The notes under the pieces: model-generated | What the model saw: the letters and a program-made list of their open reading frames with translations, nothing else | Told to the model about the DNA's origin: nothing | Database searches by the model: none | Part shown: piece by piece, positions 16,747 through 23,070 of the stretch | How the letters are laid out: each line of letters begins with the position of its first letter | Position numbering within the stretch: the stretch's first letter is position 1 | NCBI GenBank assembly: GCA_041920505.1 | Contig: JBHGXV010000033.1 | Span: 1 to 26,368, forward strand | Direction: 5' to 3' | Length of the DNA stretch: 26,368 bases | DNA from: JBHGXV01 sp041920505 | GTDB lineage: Bacteria; Bacillota; Bacilli; Brevibacillales; Brevibacillaceae | Program-made: the position numbers and the translations under genes

Positions 16747-17292
16747 TTATGTCCAATACTCGCGAGTCAAACTGTAGATGTTGTGATGTTCCCATTTTCC
16801 GTTGATTTGCAGATAGTATTCTGCAACCCCCTCATAGCGAAAGCCAACTTTCTGAAGAACGCGAATGGATGCGAGATTGCGAGGCATAACCGCTCCCTGA
16901 ACCCTGTGCAAGTCCGCGTGCTCGAAAGCGAAATAAACGGCCAAACGCACGGCCTCCGTGGCGAACCCCTGGCCGTTATGTCGTTCGTCCAAAAAATACC
17001 CGATCGTGCAATTCTGCCAGGCACCCCGAACCACGTTGCTTAGGTTAACTCGTCCCAAGAGTTGATCTGTGCTCATTAGAAAGATCCCAAAACCGTATCC
17101 TGTGCCGCTTTCCCAGTTTTGAATGGCCTTTTCGACGAGTTCTTTTTGTCCCTGAAACGTAAAATGCGCATCCGAATGGCGGGGCTCAAACGGCCGTAAA
17201 AAGTCCCGGTTTCGAACGCGAAGATCCAGCAACGCTTTTGTGTCGCTTATCTGAAGCGGCCGAATATAGATCCGATCCGAACATAATTGCAT
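16747..17292 (-). CDS. GNAT family N-acetyltransferase (RimJ/RimL type)
   Basis: A 181-residue acetyltransferase. The N-terminal SDRIYIRPLQISDTKALLDLR and central IGYFLDERHNGQGFATEAVRLAVYFAFEHADLHRVQG (acetyl-CoA binding, Q/RxxGxA-type loop NGQGFA) followed by NLASIRVLQKVGFRYEG are typical of the RimJ/RimL/YdaF branch. These enzymes acetylate N-terminal or side-chain amines of ribosomal proteins, polyamines or antibiotics; the substrate here is unknown. AGGAGG stands 8 bases before the ATG at 17292. It is a single gene on the minus strand upstream of the metH promoter, with no evident functional link. No strong terminator separates the two, so some read-through into the metH leader is possible. 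Confidence 0.92.
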   Translation of the reverse strand: MQLCSDRIYIRPLQISDTKALLDLRVRNRDFLRPFEPRHSDAHFTFQGQKELVEKAIQNWESGTGYGFGIFLMSTDQLLGRVNLSNVVRGAWQNCTIGYFLDERHNGQGFATEAVRLAVYFAFEHADLHRVQGAVMPRNLASIRVLQKVGFRYEGVAEYYLQINGKWEHHNIYSLTREYWT

Positions 17293-17466
17293 CCTCGATG
17301 CCTCCTATCCTTTCATAACATAACAGCGGGGGAGCGGAAACTTGCGGCGTTCATGGGAACGATCCAGTCTATTCTAGTCTACGCCTTTCTTTTCCGTCGA
17401 CAACATCTTTTGTGTAGAGAAAACAGCGTGGGTTCCCGCTCTCCACGATCCCTGGCAAGACGGCGA

Positions 17467-17490
17467 AAGCCGACCGTTTCCGGTCGGCTT
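17467..17490 (-). terminator. Hairpin, probable terminator of the stalk-domain gene
   Basis: A 10-bp perfect stem AAGCCGACCG (17467-17476), loop TTTC and complement 17481-17490 lies about 40 bases after the stop codon. The T run is weak (TTTCG on the minus strand), so the call is moderate. Confidence 0.55.
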
Positions 17491-17530
17491 CGCTGTACAT
17501 ATCGCGTCTGTTTGACAGAATCGGGACTGG

Positions 17531-18427
17531 TTAGTTGGTCGACGTGTTGGTGTCTGTCGTCGTGCCTGTGTTGGTGTCGGTGGACGTGTTTGTGTCTGTC
17601 GTCGTGCCTGTGCTCTTGTCAGTCGACGTGTTGGTGTTCGTTGCATCGTCCGCGACATCTTCGATGATCACGATTTTCCCTTTGGGTTGCCAGATCACTT
17701 TGGCCTGCAATTGCTCGCTTACGAAGCGAAGCGGCAGGAAGATGCGGCCATTTTTGATGACCGGCTTGATGTCCAGCTTGACGTTCTTGCCGTTGACCTT
17801 GGCTTCCGCTTTATCCAGATAGAGGATGATCATCGTGTCTCCACGGGTGATCACAGCCATGCGGGTTGTGTCTTCCCACTTGACATCGGCTTTCAGTGCC
17901 GAGCTAATGGCGCGGATCGGAACCAGCGTTCTGCCTTTATCGATGAACGGCGGCACATCAAACGCCGGCTGCTTGCCGTTGACGAACGCTTTTACCGAAG
18001 CGTCGCCAAGTTTTTCGTACAACTCACCCAATTTTTGGAAATCAGTTTGATCGCTCGCTTGATAGAAGCGTTGCAGCAGTTCAAGCTGGACTTCCAGCGC
18101 GTTTTGCAGCGCTTTCTGCTTTTCCAGCTCAGCGACGAGCGTTTCGTATTTGGCCTTCAGTTCGTCGTTGGCTTCGGTTGCCGCTTTCAGTTGCTGGCGC
18201 AGTTCAATCAGTTCCTGTTTCAGTTTTACCGCTTGTTGCACGGCTTCTTTGTTCGAAGCGGACGGCTTCGCCTGATTTCCAGTGGCCTTTGCTTTGGCGT
18301 CCAGTTTTACTTCCACCTTGGGTTTCGCGCCTGCTGTCGCGTTCACCGCCTTGGTGTGGGCGAAGGCAGTCGGAATCGCGCTGAACGCCAATACGGCGGC
18401 CAGCGACAGAGACATCACTTTTTTCAT
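17531..18427 (-). CDS. secreted protein with coiled coil, copper-amine-oxidase-N-like stalk domain and Thr-rich repeat tail
   Basis: A 298-residue exported protein of unknown role. Residues 1-23 are a signal peptide (MKKVMSLSLAAVLAFSAIPTAFA). Residues about 60-125 are a long charged heptad-rich coiled coil (KLKQELIELRQQLKAA, ELKAKYETLVAELEKQK). Residues about 150-255 form a stalk domain named after the N-terminus of copper amine oxidase (INKGRTLVPIRA-like text: FIDKGRTLVPIRAISSAL, and NGRIFLPLRFVSEQL); it is common in Bacillales envelope proteins and is not itself an enzyme. The last 40 residues are almost only T, N, D, S and G, built from 14-residue repeats. AAGGAGG precedes the ATG at 18427. 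A cell-wall or surface role is inferred from domain context only. Confidence 0.9.
   Translation of the reverse strand: MKKVMSLSLAAVLAFSAIPTAFAHTKAVNATAGAKPKVEVKLDAKAKATGNQAKPSASNKEAVQQAVKLKQELIELRQQLKAATEANDELKAKYETLVAELEKQKALQNALEVQLELLQRFYQASDQTDFQKLGELYEKLGDASVKAFVNGKQPAFDVPPFIDKGRTLVPIRAISSALKADVKWEDTTRMAVITRGDTMIILYLDKAEAKVNGKNVKLDIKPVIKNGRIFLPLRFVSEQLQAKVIWQPKGKIVIIEDVADDATNTNTSTDKSTGTTTDTNTSTDTNTGTTTDTNTSTN
17541..17641 (-). repeat. 42-bp tandem repeat encoding the Thr-rich tail
   Basis: Units start at 17541, 17583 and 17625 (each beginning GACGTGTT on the plus strand); the third is partial. The 42-bp period equals 14 codons, so copy-number change would keep the reading frame. Confidence 0.85.
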
Positions 18428-18669
18428 GTTTCATTCCTCCTTGCTGTCTTAATCATGTATGGTTGGATGTCTGGCCCCATCACGCTTTCGCTGACGGGCA
18501 CTGTTACAGACGGGGGGCGGGTCAGGAAGGTTGCAGGTTTGTCCCGATTTTTCCGCTTGACATTCATTGGCAGGGCTTTTGCCCAATTCTTGCGCATCCG
18601 GCCATCCGCCCACAACAATCCCCTCAATAGCGTATAGACTGTAGCATACCGGAAAGGAGGAGGAACGAC

Positions 18670-18765
18670 ATGAGCACTTCGTTTTGCGGAAACTTCATCG
18701 ACAGCTTCGCGCTGGTGCTCGTCCTGTTTATTCTGCTGGTGATCGTGGGCGCGTCTGACGACTAA
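18670..18765 (+). CDS. YjcZ-like sporulation mini-protein (31 aa)
   Basis: A very short gene with a strong ribosome site (AAGGAGG at 18654-18660) 9 bases before the ATG and a terminator 22 bases after the stop. The product has a short polar head (MSTSFCGNFIDS) and a single hydrophobic helix FALVLVLFILLVIVGA ending SDD. That helix is the hallmark of the YjcZ family of small, sporulation-associated membrane proteins in Bacillales, whose members usually end in a similar VLFILLIIVGA segment. The usual Gly/Tyr-rich head is missing here. The molecular role of the family is unknown. I could not identify a convincing sigma-E or sigma-K promoter upstream. Confidence 0.82.
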   Translation: MSTSFCGNFIDSFALVLVLFILLVIVGASDD

Positions 18766-18787
18766 TCGGTCGACCCAAGCGGCCCGG

Positions 18788-18810
18788 AGCCCGGGGGCCC
18801 CGGGCTTTTT
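18788..18810 (+). terminator. Rho-independent terminator of the YjcZ-like gene
   Basis: AGCCCGG pairs with CCGGGCT around a GC-rich loop, followed by TTTTT (18806-18810). Confidence 0.88.
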
Positions 18811-18873
18811 CAACCGCAGGCGTCGGACAAGCGCGGCCATCAGGTTCCGGCGGACACGCGAGCCGCGACGCCG

Positions 18874-18903
18874 TTGCCCCGCCCCGCCGTTTTCTGGTAC
18901 GAT
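18874..18903 (+). promoter_or_regulatory. Possible promoter of the gene upstream of argS
   Basis: TTGCCC (18874-18879), an 18-base spacer and TACGAT (18898-18903) preceded by TGG form a plausible extended -10 promoter about 40 bases ahead of the start codon. Confidence 0.4.
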
Positions 18904-18943
18904 GAACGTAACATGTTTGATGCGACAAAGGAGAACGTCCGAG

Positions 18944-19417
18944 ATGAAGCAACATGAGATCATGAGCCGACAAGCGTTCGAATCCCGCCTGGAGACGGTA
19001 AAACCGCTGAAGGAAACGGAGTTCGAGCAGTATGCCATCGTGAAGGACCGCGAATCGGGACAGCACTATTTGCGCTATTCGTTTTTTCACATCAGTCTGG
19101 CGGAGGGCGGACGGCGCGACGACTACGACTACTACCTGCCGCTTGCCTCGGACGATGTGCTGGGCATCGTCGTCGGCGAACAGCCGTACGAATACCCGGA
19201 ACACTGGACGTCTGTCTACTGGCGCAGCGGCCGGGACGATCGGCTGATGCCGTTCGATCCGGCAGACATGGCCGATCTGAAAGAGGACGCCGCAGAAGAG
19301 CAGGCCCTCCTTGAGGCACTCGCCCGCTACAAGCGGGAGTGGCTCGCCGCGAACGACAAGGAGGCCCTGACCCAACAGTTTTTCGCCGAACTGGACAAAC
19401 GGTTCAAAAAGCAGTAA
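18944..19417 (+). CDS. conserved-looking protein of unknown function upstream of argS
   Basis: A 157-residue soluble protein that I do not recognise. It has no signal peptide or membrane segment. It is rich in acidic and aromatic residues (GGRRDDYDYYLPLASDDVLGIVVGEQPYEYPEHW) in the middle and ends in a long charged helix (AAEEQALLEALARYKREWLAANDKEALTQQFFAELDKRFKKQ). Codon use and GC match the neighbours. The start at 18944 (MKQHEIMSRQ) has AAGGAG at 18928-18933 with a 10-base spacing; the frame continues upstream to 18902 without a better site. The predicted argS promoter lies inside its last codons, and the T-box leader starts right after its stop, so any read-through into argS would also be subject to the T-box. 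Confidence 0.8.
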   Translation: MKQHEIMSRQAFESRLETVKPLKETEFEQYAIVKDRESGQHYLRYSFFHISLAEGGRRDDYDYYLPLASDDVLGIVVGEQPYEYPEHWTSVYWRSGRDDRLMPFDPADMADLKEDAAEEQALLEALARYKREWLAANDKEALTQQFFAELDKRFKKQ

Positions 19418-19420
19418 AAT
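19392..19420 (+). promoter_or_regulatory. Promoter of argS, overlapping the preceding stop codon
   Basis: TGGACA (19392-19397), a 17-base spacer and TAAAAT (19415-19420) each match the sigma-A consensus at five of six bases. The -10 box includes the TAA stop of the upstream gene. Predicted start is near 19427, immediately before the T-box leader. Confidence 0.65.
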
Positions 19421-19427
19421 CATCCAG

Positions 19428-19687
19428 AGTCCAGATGTTTGTCGACGACGAGGAGAGTAGTCGTCCGGAAAGCCCAAGCGAGCCGGGGACGGTGGAAGCC
19501 CGGTGCGGAACGGATGACGAAGCGCACCTCTGAGACGCGGCCTGAAGGTCCTGATAGGACTGTGTAGGGTACGCCGGGTCTGCCCGTTATCGCAGCAAAA
19601 GTCGGCTCCGGGACGTCCGGGGCAAGCAGAGTGGCACCGCGGGAGTATGTTCACCTCTCGTCTCTACGTTGAGACGGGGGGTTTTTT
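19428..19687 (+). promoter_or_regulatory. T-box riboswitch (tRNA-Arg sensing) controlling argS
   Basis: The T-box sequence AGAGTGGCACCGCG is at 19628-19641. Stem I is readable: GAGG (19450-19453) pairs with CCTC (19527-19530), and GTCGTCCG (19460-19467) pairs with CGGATGAC (19511-19518). The internal loop between them carries AGAGTA on the 5' side and GAAGCGCA on the 3' side. The specifier triplet in that loop is CGC (19523-19525), an arginine codon, matching the downstream gene. The apical part GGGGACGGTGGAAGCCCGG is typical of stem I distal loops. Uncharged tRNA-Arg would bind and favour the antiterminator, raising argS transcription. The base after TGG in the T-box bulge is C, which would pair with a G discriminator. 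Confidence 0.95.
19653..19687 (+). terminator. T-box terminator ahead of argS
   Basis: ACCTCTCGTCTC (19653-19664) pairs with GAGACGGGGGGT (19671-19682, two G-U pairs), followed by a T run to 19687. Confidence 0.9.
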
Positions 19688-19743
19688 ACGTGTTTGCGGG
19701 CCCGTTCGATATCCACCACATTTTTGGAAAGGATGAGTCACAC

Positions 19744-21456
19744 ATGAGTTACAAGCAGCAAGTCGCCGCGAAAATCGCCGCGGCGCTGGAGTTGTCCGGC
19801 GTGGACGGCTTCCCTGCAGAAAAAGTGGAGAGCATGCTGGAGACGCCGCCCAATCCCAGCATGGGCGACATCGCCTTCCCCTGCTTCCAGTTGGCCAAGG
19901 CCCTGCGCAAGGCGCCGCCGCAAATCGCCGCCGAATTGGCGGGACAGATCAAGGGAGCGCCGCTTCGCGAGGCGCAGGCCGTCGGACCGTACCTCAACCT
20001 GTTTCTCGACCGTCAACAGGTGACGGCGGACGTGATCGAAACGATCCTGACCCAAGGGTCGTCCTACGGGGACAAGAACGTCGGCGAAGGTCGCCACGTG
20101 CCGATCGACCTCTCCTCCCCCAACATCGCCAAACCGTTTTCGATGGGCCATCTGCGCTCCACGGTGATCGGCAACGCCATCGCCAACATCCTGGAAAAAC
20201 ACGGGTATCGGCCGGTGCGGATCAACCACCTGGGCGACTGGGGCACCCAGTTCGGCAAGCTGATCGTCGCCTACCAGAAGTGGGGCGACGAGGAAAGAGT
20301 AAAAGCAGAGCCGATCAGGGAATTGCTCGCCCTCTACATCCGCTTCCACGAAGAGGCGGAGAAAGACCCGTCGCTGGAGGATTTGGGCCGCGAGTGGTTC
20401 AAGAAACTGGAGGACGGCGACGAGGAAGCGAAACGGCTGTGGCAGTGGTTCCGGGACGAATCGCTCAAAGAGTTCAAGAAAATCTACGACCTGATGGAAA
20501 TCCGCTTCGACTCGTTCGCCGGCGAAGCGTTCTACAACGACAAGATGGACCGCGTCGTCGAACTGCTGGAGGCCAAGGGCCTGTTGACCGAGTCGGAAGG
20601 CGCCCTGGTGGTGACGCTGGACGAATACGACATGCCGCCATGCCTCATCAAAAAGTCGGACGGCGCGACCCTGTACGCTACCCGCGACCTGGCCGCCGCG
20701 CTTTACCGGCACGAGACCTACGATTTCGCCAAGGCGCTGTACGTCGTCGGCAACGAACAGCGGCTGCACTTCCAGCAACTGTTTAAAGTGCTGGAAAAAA
20801 TGGGGTACGAGTGGGCCAAAGAGATGTACCACATCCCGTTCGGCATGATGCTGAAAGACGGCAAGAAAATGTCCACGCGCAAGGGCCAGGTGGTGCTGCT
20901 GGAAGAAGTGCTGGCGCAGGCGATCGCCGACGTGCGCAAGGTGATCGAGGAGAAAAACCCGACGCTCGCCAACAAGGACGAAGTGGCCCGCCAGGTGGGG
21001 GTTGGCGCCGTCATTTTCCACGACCTGAAAAACTACCGCCTCAACGACATCAACTTCTCCTGGGAAGAGATGCTCACCTTTGAGGGGGAAACCGGCCCCT
21101 ATGTCCAGTACACCCACGCCCGCGCCTGCTCGCTTTTGCGCAAGGGCGGCTATCAGGGTGGAGACGTGACGCTGGTGCCCGAATCCCTGGACGCGCCGGA
21201 AGCATGGGCTGTCGTCACTCTTTTGCTCGCCTTCCCGGACGTGATCGACCGGGCCCGGGAGAACTTCGACCCGTCGCAGATCGGCAAATATGTCATCGAT
21301 CTGGCGCAGGCGTTCAACAAGTTCTATGCCAACGTGCGGATTCTCGCCGACGACGAGGCTGTGAAAACGGCCCGGCTGCACCTGGTGAAAGCGGTCGCCG
21401 TAGTGCTGAAGGAAGGACTGCGGCTGTTGGGCCTGCACGCGCCGGAAGAGATGTAA
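19744..21456 (+). CDS. argS: arginyl-tRNA synthetase
   Basis: A 570-residue class I aminoacyl-tRNA synthetase charging tRNA-Arg. The N-terminal Add-1 domain contains PPNPSMGDIAFPCFQLAK. The HIGH-like motif is SMGH (residues 133-136) in SSPNIAKPFSMGHLRST, a form found in one branch of bacterial ArgRS. The KMSKS loop is KKMSTRKG (374-381). The C-terminal DALR anticodon-binding domain spans about 450-570 (YVQYTHARACSLL to the end). The open frame reaches back into the T-box terminator, but the start is ATG 19744 with GGAAAGGAT about 9 bases upstream. Expression is controlled by the arginine T-box. Confidence 0.97.
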   Translation: MSYKQQVAAKIAAALELSGVDGFPAEKVESMLETPPNPSMGDIAFPCFQLAKALRKAPPQIAAELAGQIKGAPLREAQAVGPYLNLFLDRQQVTADVIETILTQGSSYGDKNVGEGRHVPIDLSSPNIAKPFSMGHLRSTVIGNAIANILEKHGYRPVRINHLGDWGTQFGKLIVAYQKWGDEERVKAEPIRELLALYIRFHEEAEKDPSLEDLGREWFKKLEDGDEEAKRLWQWFRDESLKEFKKIYDLMEIRFDSFAGEAFYNDKMDRVVELLEAKGLLTESEGALVVTLDEYDMPPCLIKKSDGATLYATRDLAAALYRHETYDFAKALYVVGNEQRLHFQQLFKVLEKMGYEWAKEMYHIPFGMMLKDGKKMSTRKGQVVLLEEVLAQAIADVRKVIEEKNPTLANKDEVARQVGVGAVIFHDLKNYRLNDINFSWEEMLTFEGETGPYVQYTHARACSLLRKGGYQGGDVTLVPESLDAPEAWAVVTLLLAFPDVIDRARENFDPSQIGKYVIDLAQAFNKFYANVRILADDEAVKTARLHLVKAVAVVLKEGLRLLGLHAPEEM

Positions 21457-21471
21457 CCATTTCCAGACGAC

Positions 21472-21507
21472 AAAAGGCAATCCCCCTCACTGCGGGATTG
21501 CCTTTTT
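21472..21507. terminator. Bidirectional terminator between argS and the acidic-protein gene
   Basis: AAGGCAATCCC (21474-21484) pairs with GGGATTGCCTT (21494-21504). Five T follow on the plus strand and TTTT follows on the minus strand, so it can end both argS and the convergent gene. Confidence 0.9.
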
Positions 21508-21521
21508 CTTCGTCGTGCGGG

Positions 21522-21902
21522 TTATTTGCCGAACCAGGTCTTGGCCAGCAACTGCACAAGCCGCTTCGGCAGCGGCTGCGGGGGGCGCACTTCTCTCCCC
21601 TCGCTGTCCACGAGCCGGTACAACAGGGCCGCGTCGTCGTCCGGATCGGACTTCGTCTCCAGCGTAAGTCCGTCCCATTGCCCTGCCTGTTGCCACTCGG
21701 CGATCATCAGCTCGTACTCGTCGGGAGCCAGTTCGATGTACTCGTCGTCAGGCAAATCGATAACGGCGTATCCGTCCGGTTCGATCTGTGCTTCGTATGT
21801 ATGACCGTTCGCCTGCTGGTACAAGACCAGGTCATTAGGGTCGTTCAGGTGTTGGGCCAGCTTGTCGAAATCGCGCACCGTCACCTTGATCCATCGTTTC
21901 AT
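21522..21902 (-). CDS. small acidic protein of unknown function
   Basis: A 126-residue soluble protein that I do not recognise. The N-terminus is basic (MKRWIKVTVRDFDKLAQHL), then the protein is strongly acidic (DLPDDEYIELAPDEYELMIAEWQQ, SDPDDDAAL), ending in a basic helix PLPKRLVQLLAKTWFGK. No signal peptide or membrane span is visible. GGGAGG lies 8 bases before the ATG at 21902, and it starts 17 bases after the stop of the endonuclease IV gene, so it is very likely translated from the same mRNA. A link to DNA repair would be guilt by association only. Confidence 0.8.
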   Translation of the reverse strand: MKRWIKVTVRDFDKLAQHLNDPNDLVLYQQANGHTYEAQIEPDGYAVIDLPDDEYIELAPDEYELMIAEWQQAGQWDGLTLETKSDPDDDAALLYRLVDSEGREVRPPQPLPKRLVQLLAKTWFGK

Positions 21903-21919
21903 CCTCTTCGCCTCCCCCT

Positions 21920-22789
21920 CTACTCTAGCACGACCGACGGCCGGATGCCAGCGGCCAGCCTGTCGCGCACGAAGGCGATCTCCGCTTGGTGCGATCCGTC
22001 TGCAGGCCTCGGCGTCTCCAGCACGACGGGCAGACCTTCGAGCTCAGGCGTTTGCAGCACGGCGGCCAAGGAAGCGGCCCCGATGCGTCCCTCGCCGATA
22101 CGGGCGTGCCGGTCGCGAAACGAGCCGCTGGGATAGCGCGAATCGTTGAGATGGACGGCCTTCAGGCTGTCAAAATACCCAAGATGGCGGGCCGTTTGCG
22201 CCACCTCTGCCCAGTTGTCCCCCGTCCAGTAGCCGCTGGCAAACAAATGACAGGTATCGAGGCAAAATCCGACGCAATCCGGGCGTGCCACTAGGCTGCG
22301 AATCTGGACCAACTCCTCCAGGGTCGTCCCCATCCGCACGCCCTGGCCGGCGTTGTTTTCCAGCAACAGAAGCGTGTCGCCCGACCAGTCGGCGAGGATG
22401 TCATTCAGCGTCTCGATCATCACCCGATACCCGTGCAGCGGGTCAGACGCGCTCCCCTTGTACTGGCCGAAGTGGACGACCACCCCGAGCGAGCCGCAGG
22501 CGTGGGCGATCTGAAGGTCGTTGCGCACGGACTGGACGGTTTGCCGACGAAGCGTTGGGTCGTCCACCGCGAGATTGGTGGGATACGACGTGTGGGCAAT
22601 GGAGATCAGCCCGTTCGCCGCGCAAAACGCACGGCACGCTTCGGCGTCGCGCGGATCAAACGTCTTGACGCCGAAGGTGCGCGGGTTTTTGGGAAAGTAT
22701 TGAAAGCTTGTGGCCCCAAGCGCCCATGCCGTTTTGGCCGCTCCCAGATACCCGCCGCGAATGCTCACGTGACACCCCACCCGAACCAT
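21920..22789 (-). CDS. nfo: endonuclease IV (apurinic/apyrimidinic endodeoxyribonuclease)
   Basis: A 289-residue TIM-barrel AP endonuclease with a trinuclear zinc site, acting in base excision repair. Signature motifs are GCHVSIRGG at the N-terminus, HFGQYKG, LLLENNAGQG, GFCLDTCHLFASGY, HLNDSRYPSGSFRDRHARIGEG (DRH with the zinc His) and VVLETPRP near the end. Length fits the family (280-300). The start at 22789 (MVRVGCHVSIRGG) is placed directly ahead of the first beta strand, with AAAGGGGG about 9 bases upstream; the frame extends further to 22876 but that stretch resembles no Nfo N-terminus. It heads a two-gene operon with the acidic protein. Confidence 0.95.
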   Translation of the reverse strand: MVRVGCHVSIRGGYLGAAKTAWALGATSFQYFPKNPRTFGVKTFDPRDAEACRAFCAANGLISIAHTSYPTNLAVDDPTLRRQTVQSVRNDLQIAHACGSLGVVVHFGQYKGSASDPLHGYRVMIETLNDILADWSGDTLLLLENNAGQGVRMGTTLEELVQIRSLVARPDCVGFCLDTCHLFASGYWTGDNWAEVAQTARHLGYFDSLKAVHLNDSRYPSGSFRDRHARIGEGRIGAASLAAVLQTPELEGLPVVLETPRPADGSHQAEIAFVRDRLAAGIRPSVVLE

Positions 22790-23070
22790 TCCGTACGCCC
22801 CCTTTGCCGAAAAATGCCGTTCCTTCGGCGGAATCGGCTTGGCCAGCCGCCACCGGTTTGCGCGGCCACCCGCCATCGGCTGATGATGCGAATCCCCGGT
22901 TAGTTTGTCGCCCGACCCGCCCCCTTATGTGGCTCCGTCTGCCGCCTCTCAAACCTTCTTTTCGCAACGCGTACATTAGACCGGACATACAACACTGCCC
23001 AGCCGCCTGCATACCATGTCATGTGCCATGATTGGTTGCCAAACGGCTTTCAGAGAAAGGGTGAAACACC

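Noticed and set aside
22986..22993. CATACAAC as a sigma-E promoter for the asparagine synthetase gene
   Set aside because: The -10 resembles the sigma-E consensus, but no GTCATATT-like -35 occurs at the right spacing; kept only as a remark in the gene entry.
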